Of a stretch of 64,000 bases of DNA, positions 10,485 through 22,316 are shown piece after piece; positions within the stretch are counted from its first letter, which is position 1, and each line of letters opens with the position of its first letter. A program made the position numbers and the translations under genes. Origin of the DNA: Chlorocebus sabaeus (taxonomy: Eukaryota > Chordata > Mammalia > Primates > Cercopithecidae); contig NW_027327633.1 in the NCBI RefSeq assembly GCF_047675955.1, positions 1 to 64,000 on the forward strand, written 5' to 3'. The notes beneath the pieces are model-generated. The model did no database searches, was not told where the DNA came from, and was given only the letters and a program-made list of their open reading frames with translations.

Positions 10485-13400
10485 GGGCTTCCAAATATCA
10501 CTTTGCCAATTCCACAAGAACAGCCTTAGCGAAAGGCTTCTTGAAGGGAAAGATGTAACTCTGTGAGATGAATTAACAGAACACAGAGCAGTTTCTCAGA
10601 AAGCTTCTTTCCAGTTTTGAACGGAAGATATTTCCTTTTTCACCACACCCCTCTATGGGCTTCCAAATATCTCTTGCCAATTGCACAAGAACAGCCTTAG
10701 CGAAAGGCTTCTGGAAGGGAAAGATGTAACTCTGTGAGATGAATTAACAGAACACATAGCAGTTTCTCAGAAAGCTTCTTTCCAGTATTGAACGGAAGAT
10801 AATTCCTTTTTCACCATAGCCCTCTATGGGCTTCCAAATATCCCTTTGCCAATTCCACAAGAACAGCCTAAGCGAAAGGATTCTTGAAGGGAAAGATGTA
10901 ACTCTGTGAGATGAATTAACAGAACACAGAGCAGTTTCTCAGAAAGCTTCTTTCCAGTTTTGAACGGAAGATACTTCCTTTTTCACCATAGGCCTCTATG
11001 GGCTTCCAAATATCACTTTGCCAACTCCACAAGAACGGCCTTAGCGAAAGGGTTCTTGAAGGGAAAGATGTAACTCTGTGAGATGAATTAACGGAACACT
11101 GAGCAGTTTCTCAGAAAGCTTCTTTCCAGTTTTGAACGGAAGTTATTTCCTTTTTCACCATAGCCCTCTATGGGCTTCCAAATATCCCTTTGCCAATTCC
11201 ACAAGAACAGCCTTAGCGAATGGCTTCTTGAAGGGAAAGATGTAACTCTGTGAGTTGAATTAACAGAACACAGAGCAGTTTCTCAGAAAGCTTCTTTCCA
11301 GTTTTGAACGGAAGATATTTCCTTTTTCACCATAGCCCACTATGGGCTTCCAAATATCCCTTTGCCAACTCCACAAGAACAGCCTTAGCGAAAGGCTTCT
11401 TGAAGGGAAAGATGTAACTCTGTGAGATGAATTAACAGAACACAGAGCAGTTTCTCAGAAAGCTTCTTTCCAGTTTTGAACGGAAGATATTTCCTTTTTC
11501 ACCATAGCCCTCTATGGGCTTCCAAATATCCCTTTGCCAATTCCACAAGAACAGCCTTAGCGAAAGGCTTCTTGAAGGGAAAGATGTAACTCTGTGATAT
11601 GAATTAAGAGAACACAGAGCAGTTTCTCAGAAAGCTTCTTTCCAGTTTTGAACGGAAGATATTTCCTTTTTCACCATAGCCCTCTAAGAGCTTCCAAATA
11701 TCACTTTGCCAACTCCACAAGAACAGCCTTAGCGAAAGGCTTCTTGAAGGGAAAGATGTAACTCTGTGAGATGAATTAACGGAACACAGAGCAGTTTCTC
11801 AGAAAGCTTCTTTCCAGTATTGAACGCAAGATATTTCCTTTTTCACCGTAGCCCTCCATGGGCTTCCAAATATCACTTTGCCAATTCCACAAGAACAGCC
11901 TTAGCGAAAGGCTTCTTGAAGGGAAAGATGTAACTGGGTGAGATGAATTAACAGAACACAGAGCAGCTTCTCAGAAAGCTTCTTTCCAGTATTGAACGCA
12001 AGATATTTACTTTTTCACCATAGTCCTCTATGGGCTTCCAAATATCCCTTTGCCAATTCCACAAGAACAGCCTTATCGAAAGGCTTCATGAAGGGAAAGA
12101 TGTAACTCTGTGAGATGAATTAACAGAACACAGAGCAGTTTCTCAGAAAGCTTCTTTCCAGTTTTGAACGGAAGATATTTCCTTTTTCACCATAGCCCTC
12201 TATGGGCTTCCAAATATCCCTTTGCCAATTCCACAAGAACAGCCTTAGCGAAAGGCTTCTTGAAGGGAAAGATGTAACTCTGTGAGTTGAATTAACAGAA
12301 CACAGAGCAGTTTCTCAGAAAGCTTCTTTCCAGTTTTGAACGGAAGATATTTCCTTTTTCACCATAGCCCACTATGGGCTTCCAAATATCCCTTTGCCAA
12401 CTCCACAAGAACAGCCTTAGCGAAAGGCTTCTTGAAGGGAAAGATGTAACTCTGTGAGATGAATTAACAGAACACAGAGCAGTTTCTCAGAAAGCTTCTT
12501 TCCAGTATTGAACGGAAGATAATTCCTTTTTCACCATAGCCCTCTATGGGCTTCCAAATATCACTTTGCCAATTCCTCAAGAACAGCCTAAGCGAAAGGC
12601 TTCTTGAATTGAAAGATGTAACTCTGTGAGATGAATTAACAGAACACAGAGCAGTTTCTCGGAAAGCTTCTTTCCAATTTTGAACGGAAGTTACTTCCTT
12701 TTTCACCATAGGCCTCTATGGGCTTCCAAATATCACTTTGCCAATTCCACAGTAACAGCCTTAGCGAAAGGGTTCTTGACGGGAAAGATGTAACTCTGTG
12801 AGATGAATTAACGGAACACAGAGCAGTTTCTCAGAAAGCTTCTTTCCAGTTTTGAACGGAAGTTATTTCCTTTTTCACCATAGCCCTCTATGGGCTTCCA
12901 AATATCACTTTGCTAATTCCACAAGAACAGCCTTAGCGAAAGGCTTCTTGAAGGGAAAGATGTAACTCTCTGAGATGAATTAACAGAATACAGAGCAGTT
13001 TCTCAGAAAGCTTCTTTCCAGTTTTGAACGGAAGTTATTTCCTTTTTCACAATAGCCCTCTATGGGCTTCCAAATATCCCTTTGCCAATTCCACAAGAAC
13101 AGCCTTAGCGAAAGGCTTCTTGAAGGGAAAGATGTAACACTGTGAGATGAATTAACAGAACACAGAGCAGTTTCTCAGAAAGCTTCTTTCCAGTTTTGAA
13201 CGGAAGATACTTCCTTTTTCACCATAGCCCTCTAAGGGCTTCCAAATATCACTTTGCCAACTCCACAAGAACAGCCTTAGCGAAAGGCTTCTTGAAGGGA
13301 AAGATGTAACTCTGTGAGATGAATTAACGGAACACAGAGCAGTTTCTCAGAAAGCTTCTTTCCAGTATTGAACGCAAGATATTTCCTTTTTCACCGTAGC

Positions 13401-16400
13401 CCTCCATGGGCTTCCAAATATCACTTTGCCAATTCCACAAGAACAGCCTTAGCGAAAGGCTTCTTGAAGGGAAAGATGTAACTGGCTGAGATGAATTAAC
13501 AGAACACAGAGCAGCTTCTCAGAAAGCTTCTTTCCAGTATTGAACGCAAGATATTTACTTTTTCACCATAGTCCTCTATGGGCTTCCAAATATCCCTTTG
13601 CCAATTCCACAAGAACAGCCTTATCGAAAGGCTTCATGAAGGGAAAGATGTAACTCTGTGAGATGAATTAACAGAACACAGAGCAGTTTCTCAGAAAGCT
13701 TCTTTCCAGTTTTGAACGGAAGATATTTCCTTTTTCACCATAGCCCTCTATGGGCTTCCAAATATCCCTTTGCCAATTCCACAAGAACAGCCTTAGCGAA
13801 AGGCTTCTTGAAGGGAAAGATGTAACTCTGTGAGTTGAATTAACAGAACACAGAGCAGTTTCTCAGAAAGCTTCTTTCCAGTTTTGAACGGAAGATATTT
13901 CCTTTTTCACCATAGTCCACTATGGGCTTCCAAATATCCCTTTGCCAACTCCACAAGAACAGCCTTAGTGAAAGGCTTCTTGAAGGGAAAGATGTAACTC
14001 TGTGAGATGAATTAACAGAACACAGAGCAGTTTCTCAGAAAGCTTCTTTCCAGTATTGAACGGAAGATAATTCCTTTTTCACCATAGCCCTCTATGGGCT
14101 TCCAAATATCACTTTGCCAATTCCTCAAGAACAGCCTAAGCGAAAGGCTTCTTGAATTGAAAGATGTAACTCTGTGAGATGAATTAACAGAACACAGAGC
14201 AGTTTCTAAGAAAGCTTCTTTCCAGGTTTGAACGGAAGATACTTCCTTTTTCACCATAGGCCTCTATGGGCTTCCAAATATCACTTTGCCAATTCCACAA
14301 GAACGGCCTTAGCGAAAGGGTTCTTGAAGGGAAAGATGTAACTCTGTGAGATGAATTAACGGAACACAGAGCAGTTTCTCAGAAAGCTTCTTTCCAGTTT
14401 TGAACGGAAGTTATTTCCTTTTTCACCATAGCCCTCTATGGGCTTCCAAATATCACTTTGCTAATTCCACAAGAACAGCCTTAGCGAAAGGCTTCTTGAA
14501 GGGAAAGATGTAACTCTCTGAGATGAATTAACAGAATACAGAGCAGTTTCTCAGAAAGCTTCTTTCCAGTTTTGAACGGAAGTTATTTCCTTTTTCACAA
14601 TAGCCCTCTATGGGCTTCCAAATATCCCTTGCCAATTCCACAAGAACAGCCTTAGCGAAAGGATTCTTGAAGGGAAAGATGTAACTCTGTGAGATGAATT
14701 AACAGAACACAGAGGAGTTTCTCAGAAAGCTTCTTTCCAGTTTTGAACGGAAGATACTTCCTTTTTCACCATAGCCCTCTATGGGCTTCCAAATATCTCT
14801 TTGCCAATTCCACAAGAACAGCCTTAGCGAAAGGGTTCTTGAAGGGAAAGATGTAACTCGGTGAGATGAATTAACAGAACACAGAGCAGTTTCTCAGAAA
14901 GCTTCTTTCCAGTTTCCAATGGAAGATATTTCCTTTTTCAAAATAGCCCTCTATGGGCTTCCAAATATCACTTTGCCAATTCCACAAGAACAGCCTTAGC
15001 AAAAGGCTTCTTGAAGGGAAAGATGTAACTCTGTGAGATGAATTAACAGAACACAGAGCAGTTTCTCAGAAAGCTTCTTTCCAGTTTTGAACGGAAGATA
15101 TTTCCTTTTTCACCGTTGCCCTCTATGGGCTTCCAAATATCACTTTGCTAATTCCACAAGAACAGCCTTAGCGAAAGGCTTCTTGAAGGGAAAGATGTAA
15201 CTCTCTGAGATGAATTAACAGAACACAGAGCAGTTTCTCAGAAAGCTTCTTTCCAGTTTTGAACGGAAGTTATTTCCTTTTTCACAATAGCCCTCTATGG
15301 GCTTCCAAATATCCCTTTGCCAATTCCACAAGAACAACCTTAGCGAAAGGCTTCTTGAAGGGAAAGATGTAACACTGTGAGATGAATTAACAGAACACAG
15401 AGCAGTTTCTCAGAAAGCTTCTTTCCAGTATTGAACGGAAGATAATTCCTTTTTCACCATAGCCCTCTATGGGCTTCCAAATATCCCTTTGCCAATTCCA
15501 CAAGAACAGCCTAAGCGAAAGGATTCTTGAAGGGAAAGATGTAACTCTGTGAGATGAATTAACAGAACACAGAGCAGTTTCTCAGAAAGCTTCTTTACAG
15601 TTTTGAACGGAAGATACTTCCTTTTTCACCATAGCCCTCTATGGGCTTCCAAATATCTCTTTGCCAATTCCACAAGAACAGCCTTAGCGAAAGGGTTCTT
15701 GAAGGGAAAGATGTAACTCGGTGAGATGAATTAACAGAACACAGAGCAGTTTCTCAGAAAGCTTCTTTCCAGTTTCCAATGGAAGATATTTCCTTTTTCA
15801 AAATAGCCCTCTATGGGCTTCCAAATATCACTTTGCCAATTCCACAAGAACAGCCTTAGCAAAAGGCTTCTTGAAGGGAAAGATGTAACTCTGTGAGATG
15901 AATTAACAGAACACAGAGCAGTTTCTCAGAAAGCTTCTTTCCAGTTTTGAACGGAAGATATTTCCTTTTTCACCGTTGCCCTCTATGGGCTTCCAAATAT
16001 CACTTTGCCAATTCCACAAGAACAGCCTTAGCGAAAGGCTTCTTGAAGGGAAAGATGTAACTCTGTGAGATGAATTAACAGAACACAGAGCAGTTTCTCA
16101 GAAAGCTTCTTTCCAGTTTTGAACGGAAGATATTTCCTTTTTCACCACAGCCCTCTATGGGCTTCCAAATATCCCTTTGCCAATTCCACAAGAACAGCCT
16201 AAGCGAAAGGATTCTTGAAGGGAAAGATGTAACTCTGTGAGATGAATTAACAGAACACAGACCAGTTTCTCAGAAAGCTTCTTTCCAGTTTTGAACGGAA
16301 GATACTTCCTTTTTCACCATAGGCCTCTATGGGCTTCCAAATATTACTTTGCCAATTCCACAAGAACGGCCTTAGCGAAAGGGTTCTTGAAGGGAAAGAT

Positions 16401-18347
16401 GTAACTCTGTGAGATGAATTAACGGAACACAGAGCAGTTTCTCAGAAAGCTTCTTTCCAGTTTTGAACGGAAGTTATTTCCTTTTTCACAGTAGCCCTCT
16501 ATGGGCTTCGAAATATCCCTTTGCCAATTCCACAAGAACAGCCTTAGCGAAAGGCTTCTTGAAGGGAAAGATGTAACACTGTGAGATGAATTAACAGAAC
16601 ACAGAGGAGTTTCTCAGAAAGCTTCTTTCCAGTTTTGAACGGAAGATACTTCCTTTTTCACCATAGCCCTCTATGGGCTTCCAAATATCACTTTGCCAAT
16701 TCCACAAGAACAGCCTTAGCGAAAGGGTTCTTGAAGGGAAAGATGTAACTCGGTGAGATGAATTAACAGAACACAGAGCAGTTTCTCAGAAAGCTTCTTT
16801 CCCGTTTCCAATGGAAGATATTTCCTTTTTCACCATAGCCCTCTATGGGCTTCCAAATATCACTTTGGCAATTCCACAAGAACAGCCTTAGCAAAAGGCT
16901 TCTTGAAGGGAAAGATGTAACTCTGTGAGATGAATTAACAGAACACAGAGCAGTTTCTCAGAAAGCTTCTTTCCAGTTTTGAACGGAAGATATTTCCTTT
17001 TTCACCGTTGCCCTCTATGGGCTTCCAAATATCACTTTGCCAATTCCACAAGAACAACCTTAGCGAAAGGCTTCTTGAAGGGAAAGATGTAACTCTGTGA
17101 GATGAATTAACAGAACACATAGCAGTTTCTCAGAAAGCTTCTTTCCAGTATTGAACGGAAGATAATTCCTTTTTCACCATAGCCCTCTATGGGCTTCCCA
17201 ATATCTCTTTGCCAATTCCACAAGAACAGCCTAAGCGAAAGGATTCTTGATGGGAAAGATGTAACTCTGTGAGATGAATTAACAGAACACAGAGCAGTTT
17301 CTCAGAAAGCTTCTTTCCAGTTTTGAACGGAAGATACTTCCTTTTTCACCATAGGCCTCTATGGGCTTCCAAATATCACTTTGCCAATTCCACAAGAACG
17401 GCCTTAGCGAAAGGGTTCTTGAAGGGAAAGATGTAACTCTGTGAGATGAATTAACGGAACACAGAGCAGTTTCTCAGAAAGCTTCTTTCCAGTTTTGAAC
17501 GGAAGTAATTTCCTTTTTCACCATAGCCCTCTATGGGCTTCCAAATATCACTTTGCCAATTCCACAAGAACAGCCTTAGCGAAAGGCTTCTTGAAGGGAA
17601 AGATGTAACTCTGTGAGATGAATTAACAGAACACAGAGCAGTTTCTCAGAAAGCTTCTTTCCAGTTTTGAACGGAAGATATTTCCTTTTTCACCATAGCC
17701 CTCTATGGGCTTCCAAATATCACTTTGCCAAATCCACAAGAACAGCCTTAGCGAAAGGCTTCTTGAAGGGAAAGATGTAACTCGGTGAGATGAATTAACA
17801 GAACATAGAGCAGTTTCTCAGAAAGCTTCTTTCCAGTATTAAACGCAAGATATTTCCTTTTTCACCATAACCCTCTATGGGCTTCCAAATATCATTTTGC
17901 CAATTCCACAAGAACAGCCTTAGCGAAAGGCTTCTTGAACTGAAAGATGTAACTCTGGGAGATGAATTAACAGAACACAGAGCAGTTTCTCAGAAAGCTT
18001 CTTTCCAGTTTTGAACGGAAGATATTTCCTTTTTCACCATAGCCCATAATGGGCTTCCAAATATCCCTTTGCCAATTCCACAAGAACAGCCTTAGCGAAA
18101 GGCTTCTTGAAGGGAAAGATGTAACTCTGTGAGATGAATTAAGAGAACACAGAGCAGTTTCTCAGAAAGCTTCTTTCCAGTATTGAACCGAAGATATTTC
18201 CTTTTTCACCGTAGCCCTCTATGGGCTTCCAAATATCCTCTGCTAATTCCACAAGAACAGCCTTAGCTAAAGGCTTCTTGAAGGGAAAGATGTAACTCTG
18301 TGAAATGAATTAACAGAACACAGAGCAGTTTCTCAGAAAGCTTCTTT
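10485..18347 (-). repeat. Large duplicated block, copy 2
   Basis: This is the counterpart of 1-10,095 (markers listed there). It is about 2.2 kb shorter because it lacks three monomers near 15,625 and ten near 16,470. Private differences are few, for example AAGAGCTTCC near 11,686 for AAGGGCTTCC, ACAGACCAG near 16,260, and ATATTACTTTG near 16,341. The match stops where copy 1 reads CCAGTTTCCAATGG (about 10,095) and this copy reads CCACTTTTGAACGG (about 18,347). The low divergence indicates a recent duplication. Confidence 0.88.
16800..16817 (-). promoter_or_regulatory. Best CENP-B-box-like site in the window; 3' half intact, 5' half broken
   Basis: On the minus strand it reads CTTCCATTGGAAACGGGA. 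The last twelve bases (TTGGAAACGGGA) match the CENP-B box completely, including the essential CGGG. The essential TTCG half is not in place: TCCA stands there and the site is one base too long. It occupies the position where human monomers carry the box. CENP-B contacts both halves, so strong binding is unlikely. It is the only site of this quality I noticed by eye. Confidence 0.55.
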
Positions 18348-19395
18348 CCACTTTTGAACGGAAGATAATTCCTTTTTCACCATAGCCCTCTATGGGCCTC
18401 CAAATATCACTTTGCCAATTCCACAAGAACAGCCTTAGCAAAAGGCTTCTTGAAGAGAAAGATGTAACTCTGTGAGATGAATTAACAGAACACAGAGCAG
18501 TTTCTCAGAAGGCTTCTTTGCAGTATTGAACGCAAGATATTTCCTTTTTCACAGTATCCCTCCATGGACTTCCAAATATCACTTTGCCAATTCCACAAGA
18601 ACAGCCTTAGCGAAAGGCTTTTTGAGGGGAATGATGTAACTCTGTGAGATGAATTAACAGAACACAGAGCAGTTTCTCAGAAAGCTTCTTTCCAGTTTTG
18701 AACGGAAGATATTTCCTTTTTCACCGTTGCCCTCTATGGGCTTCCATATATCCCTTTGCCAATTCCAAAAGAACAACCTTAGCGAAAGGATTCTTGAAGG
18801 CAAGATGTAACTCTGTGAGATGAATTAACAGAACACAGAGCAGTTTCTCAGAAAGCTTCTTTCCAGTTTTGAACGGAAGATATTTCCTTTTTCACCACAG
18901 CCCTCTATGGGCTTCCAAATATCCCTTTGCCAATTCCACAAGAACAGCCTTAGCGAAAGGCTTCTTGAAGGGAAAGATGTAACTCTGTGAGATGAATTAA
19001 CAGAACTCAGAGCAGTTTCTCAGAAAGCTTCTTTCCAGTTTTGAACGGAAGATATTTCCTTTTTCACCGTAGCCCTCTAGTGGCTTCCAAATATCACTTT
19101 ACCAATTCCACAAGAACAGCCTTAGCGAAAGGCTTCTTGAAGGGAAAGATGTAACTCTGTGAGATGAATTAACAGAACACAGAGCAGTTTCTCAGAAAGC
19201 TTCTTTCCAGTATTCAACGCAAGTTATTTCCTTTTTCACCGTAGCCCTCCATGGGCTTCCAAATATCACTTTGCCTATTCCACAAGAACAGCCTCAGCGA
19301 AAGGCTTCTTGAAGGGAAAGATGTAACTCGGTGAGATGAATTAACAGAACACAGAGCAGTTTCTCAGAAAGCATCTTTCCAGTATTGAACGCAAG
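17715..19395 (-). repeat. 17-monomer tandem duplication, copy 1 (offset 2,921 bp)
   Basis: This matches 20,636-22,316 in order: TATTAAACGC copy, GGGAGATG copy, a CCCATAATGGG copy (CCCTTAATGGG in the partner), the TCCTCTGCTAATTCC copy (18,233 and 21,154), GAAGAGAAAG, TTTGCAGTATTG, TTTTTGAGGGGAA, CCAAAAGAACAACC with GAAGGCAAGATG, GAACTCAGAGC and ATTCAACGCAAG. 2,921 is 17 monomers less three bases. It overlaps the end of the second large block, so the repeat systems are interleaved. The GGGCTTCCATATATCC form near 18,740 is private. Confidence 0.82.
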
Positions 19396-20635
19396 ATATT
19401 TCCTTTTTCACCATATCCCTCTATGGGCTTCCAAATATCCCGTTGCCAATTCCACAACAACAGCCTTAGCGAAAGGCTTCTTGAAGGGAAAGATATAACT
19501 CTGTGAGATGAATTAACAGAACACAGAGCAGTTTCTCAGAAAGCTTCCTTCCAGTATTGAACGGAAGATAATTCCTTTTTCACCATAGCCCACTATGGGA
19601 TTCCAAATATCCGTTTGCCAATTCCACAAGAACAGCCTTAGCGAAAGGCTTCTTGAAGGGAAAGATGTAACTCTGTGAGATGAATTAACAGAACACAGAG
19701 CAGTTTCTCAGAAAGCTTCTTTCCAGTATTGAACGGAAGATAATTCCTTTTTCACCATAGCCCTCTATGGGCTTCCAAATATCCCTTTGCCAATTCCACA
19801 AGAACAGCCTAAGCGAAAGGATTCTTGAAGGGAAAGATGTAACTCTGTGAGATGAATTAACAGAACACAGAGCAGTTTCTTAGAAAGCTTCTTTCCAGTT
19901 TTGAACGGAAGATACTTCCTTTTTCACCATAGGCCTCTATGGGCTTCCAAATATCACTTTGCCAATTCCACAAGAACGGCCTTAGCGAAAGGGTTCTTGA
20001 AGGGAAAGATGTAACTCTGTGAGATGAATTAACCGAACACAGAGCAGTTTCTCAGAAAGCTTCTTTCCAGTTTTGAACGGAAGTTATTTCCTTTTTCACC
20101 ATAGCCCTCTATGGGCTTCCAAATATCACTTTGCCAATTCCACAAGAACAGCCTTAGCGAAAGGCTTCTTGAAGGGAAAGATGTAACTCTGTGAGATGAA
20201 TTAACAGAACACAGAGCAGTTTCTCAGAAAGCTTCTTTCCAGTTTTGAACGGAAGATATTGCCGTTTTCACCATAGCCCTCTATGGGCTTCCAAATATCA
20301 CCTTGCCTATTCCACAAGAACAGCCTTAGCGAAAGGCTTCTTGAAGGGGAAGATGTACTCGGTGAGATGAATTAACAGAACATAGAGCAGTTTCTCAGAA
20401 AGCTTCTTTCCAGTATTAAACGCAAGATATTTCCTTTTTCACCATAGCCCTCTATGGGCTTCCAAATATCATTTTGCCAATTCCACAAGAACAGCCTTAG
20501 CGAAAGGCTTCTTGAAGGGAAAGATGTAACTCTGGGAGATGAACTAACAGAACACAGAGCAATTTCTCAGAAAGCTTCTTTCCAGTATTGAACGGAAGAT
20601 ATTTCCTTTTTCACCGTAGCCCTCCATGGGCTTCC
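19396..20635 (-). repeat. Linker monomers, partly shared with 23.2-24.0 kb
   Basis: About 19,740-20,600 matches about 23,175-24,040 at an offset of 3,435 bp (20 monomers less five bases): AAGCGAAAGGATTC (19,811 and 23,246), the ACGGCC copy, the GAAGGGGAAGATG copy and the TATTAAACGC copy. The first part (CATATCCC, CACAACAACAGCC, GGGATTCCAAATATCCG) resembles 22.5-22.7 kb and 44.8-45.0 kb. A damaged GATATTGCCGTTTTCACC near 20,260 breaks the pJ-alpha motif. Confidence 0.7.
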
Positions 20636-22316
20636 AAATATCACTTTGCCAATTCCACAAGAACAGCCTTAGCGAAAGGCTTCTTGAAGGGAAAGATGTA
20701 ACTCGGTGAGATGAATTAACAGAACATAGAGCAGTTTCTCAGAAAGCTTCTTTCCAGTATTAAACGCAAGATATTTCCTTTTTCACCATAGCCCTCTATG
20801 GGCTTCGAAATATCACTTTGCCAATTCCACAAGAACAGACCTAGCGAAAGGCTTCATGAAGGGAAAGATGTAACTCTGGGAGATGAATTAACAGAACACA
20901 GAGCAGTTTCTCAGAAAGCTTCTTTCCAGTTTTGAACGGAAGATATTTCCTTTTTCACCATAGCCCTTAATGGGCTTCCAAATATCCCTTTGCCAATTCC
21001 ACAAGAACAGCCTTAGTGAAAGGCTTCTTGAAGGGAAAGATGTAACTCTGTGAGATGAATTAAGAGAACACAGAGCAGTTTCTCAGAAAGCTTCTTTCCA
21101 GTATTGAACCGAAGATATTTCCTTTTTCACCGTAGCCCTCTATGGGCTTCCAAATATCCTCTGCTAATTCCACAAGAACAGCCTTAGCGAAAGGCTTCTT
21201 GAAGGGAAAGATGTAACGCTGTGAAATGAATTAACAGAACACAGAGCAGTTTCTCAGAAAGCTTCTTTCCAGTTTTGAACGGAAGATAATTCCTTTTTCA
21301 CCATAGCCCTCTATGGGTCTCCAAATATCACTTTGACAATTCCACAAGAACAGCCTTAGCAAAAGCCTTCTTGAAGAGAAAGATGTAACTCTGTGAGATG
21401 AATTAACAGAACACAGAGCAGTTTCTCAGAAGGCTTCTTTGCAGTATTGAACGCAAGATATTTCCTTTTTCACAGTATCCCTCCATGGACTTCGAAATAT
21501 CACTTTGCCAATTCCACAAGAACAGCCTTAGCGAAAGGCTTTTTGAGGGGAAAGATGTAACTCTGTGAGATGAATTAACAGAACACAGAGCAGTTTCTCA
21601 GAAAGCTTCTTTCCAGTTTTGAACGAAAGATATTTCCTTTTTCACCGTTGCCCTCTATGGGCTTCCAAATATCCCTTTGCCAATTCCAAAAGAACAACCT
21701 TAGCGAAAGGCTTCTTGAAGGCAAGATGTAACTCTGTGAGATGAATTAACAGAACACAGAGCAGTTTCTCAGAAAGCTTCTTTCCAGTTTTGAACGGAAG
21801 ATATTTCCTTTTTCACCACAGCCCTCTATGGGCTTCCAAATATCCCTTTGCCAATTCCACAAGAACAGCCTTAGCGAAAGGCTTCTTGAAGGGAAAGATG
21901 TAACTCTGTGAGATGAATTAACAGAACTCAGAGCAGTTTCTCAGAAAGCTTCTTTCCAGTTTTGAACGGAAGATATTTCCTTTTTCACCGTAGCCCTCTA
22001 GGGGCTTCCAAATATCACTTTACAAATTCCACAAGAACAGCCTTAGCGAAAGGCTTCTTGAAGGGAAAGATGTAACTCTGTGAGATGAATTAACAGAACA
22101 CAGAGCAGTTTCTCAGAAAGCTTCTTTCCAGTATTCAACGCAAGTTATTTCCTTTTTCACCGTAGCCCTCCATGGGCTTCCAAATATCACTTTGCCTATT
22201 CCACAAGAACAGCCTTAGCGAAAGGCTTCTTGAAGGGAAAGATGTAACTCGGTGAGATGAATTAACAGAACACAGAGCAGTTTCTCAGAAAGCTTCTTTC
22301 CAGTATTGAACGCAAG
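20636..22316 (-). repeat. 17-monomer tandem duplication, copy 2
   Basis: Partner of 17,715-19,395. Differences from copy 1 include GGGTCTCC for GGGCCTCC near 21,316, AAAGCCTTC near 21,362, and CTCTAGGGGC for CTCTAGTGGC near 22,008. The later half of this series (TTTTTGAGGGG, CCAAAAGAACAACC, GAACTCAG, CTCTAGGGGC, ATTCAACGC) recurs at 28.74-29.57 kb and, in part, at 44.05-44.6 kb, so the series was copied at least twice more. Confidence 0.8.

Noticed and set aside
16800..16817. Functional CENP-B box
   Set aside because: The essential TTCG half is not present at the right spacing. Only the 3' half matches, so it is listed as degenerate.
10485..18347. Assembly duplication as the sole cause of the large repeat
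   Set aside because: The copies differ by private substitutions and by two separate monomer-number changes, which a simple duplicated contig would not show. Mis-assembly of parts cannot be excluded without reads.
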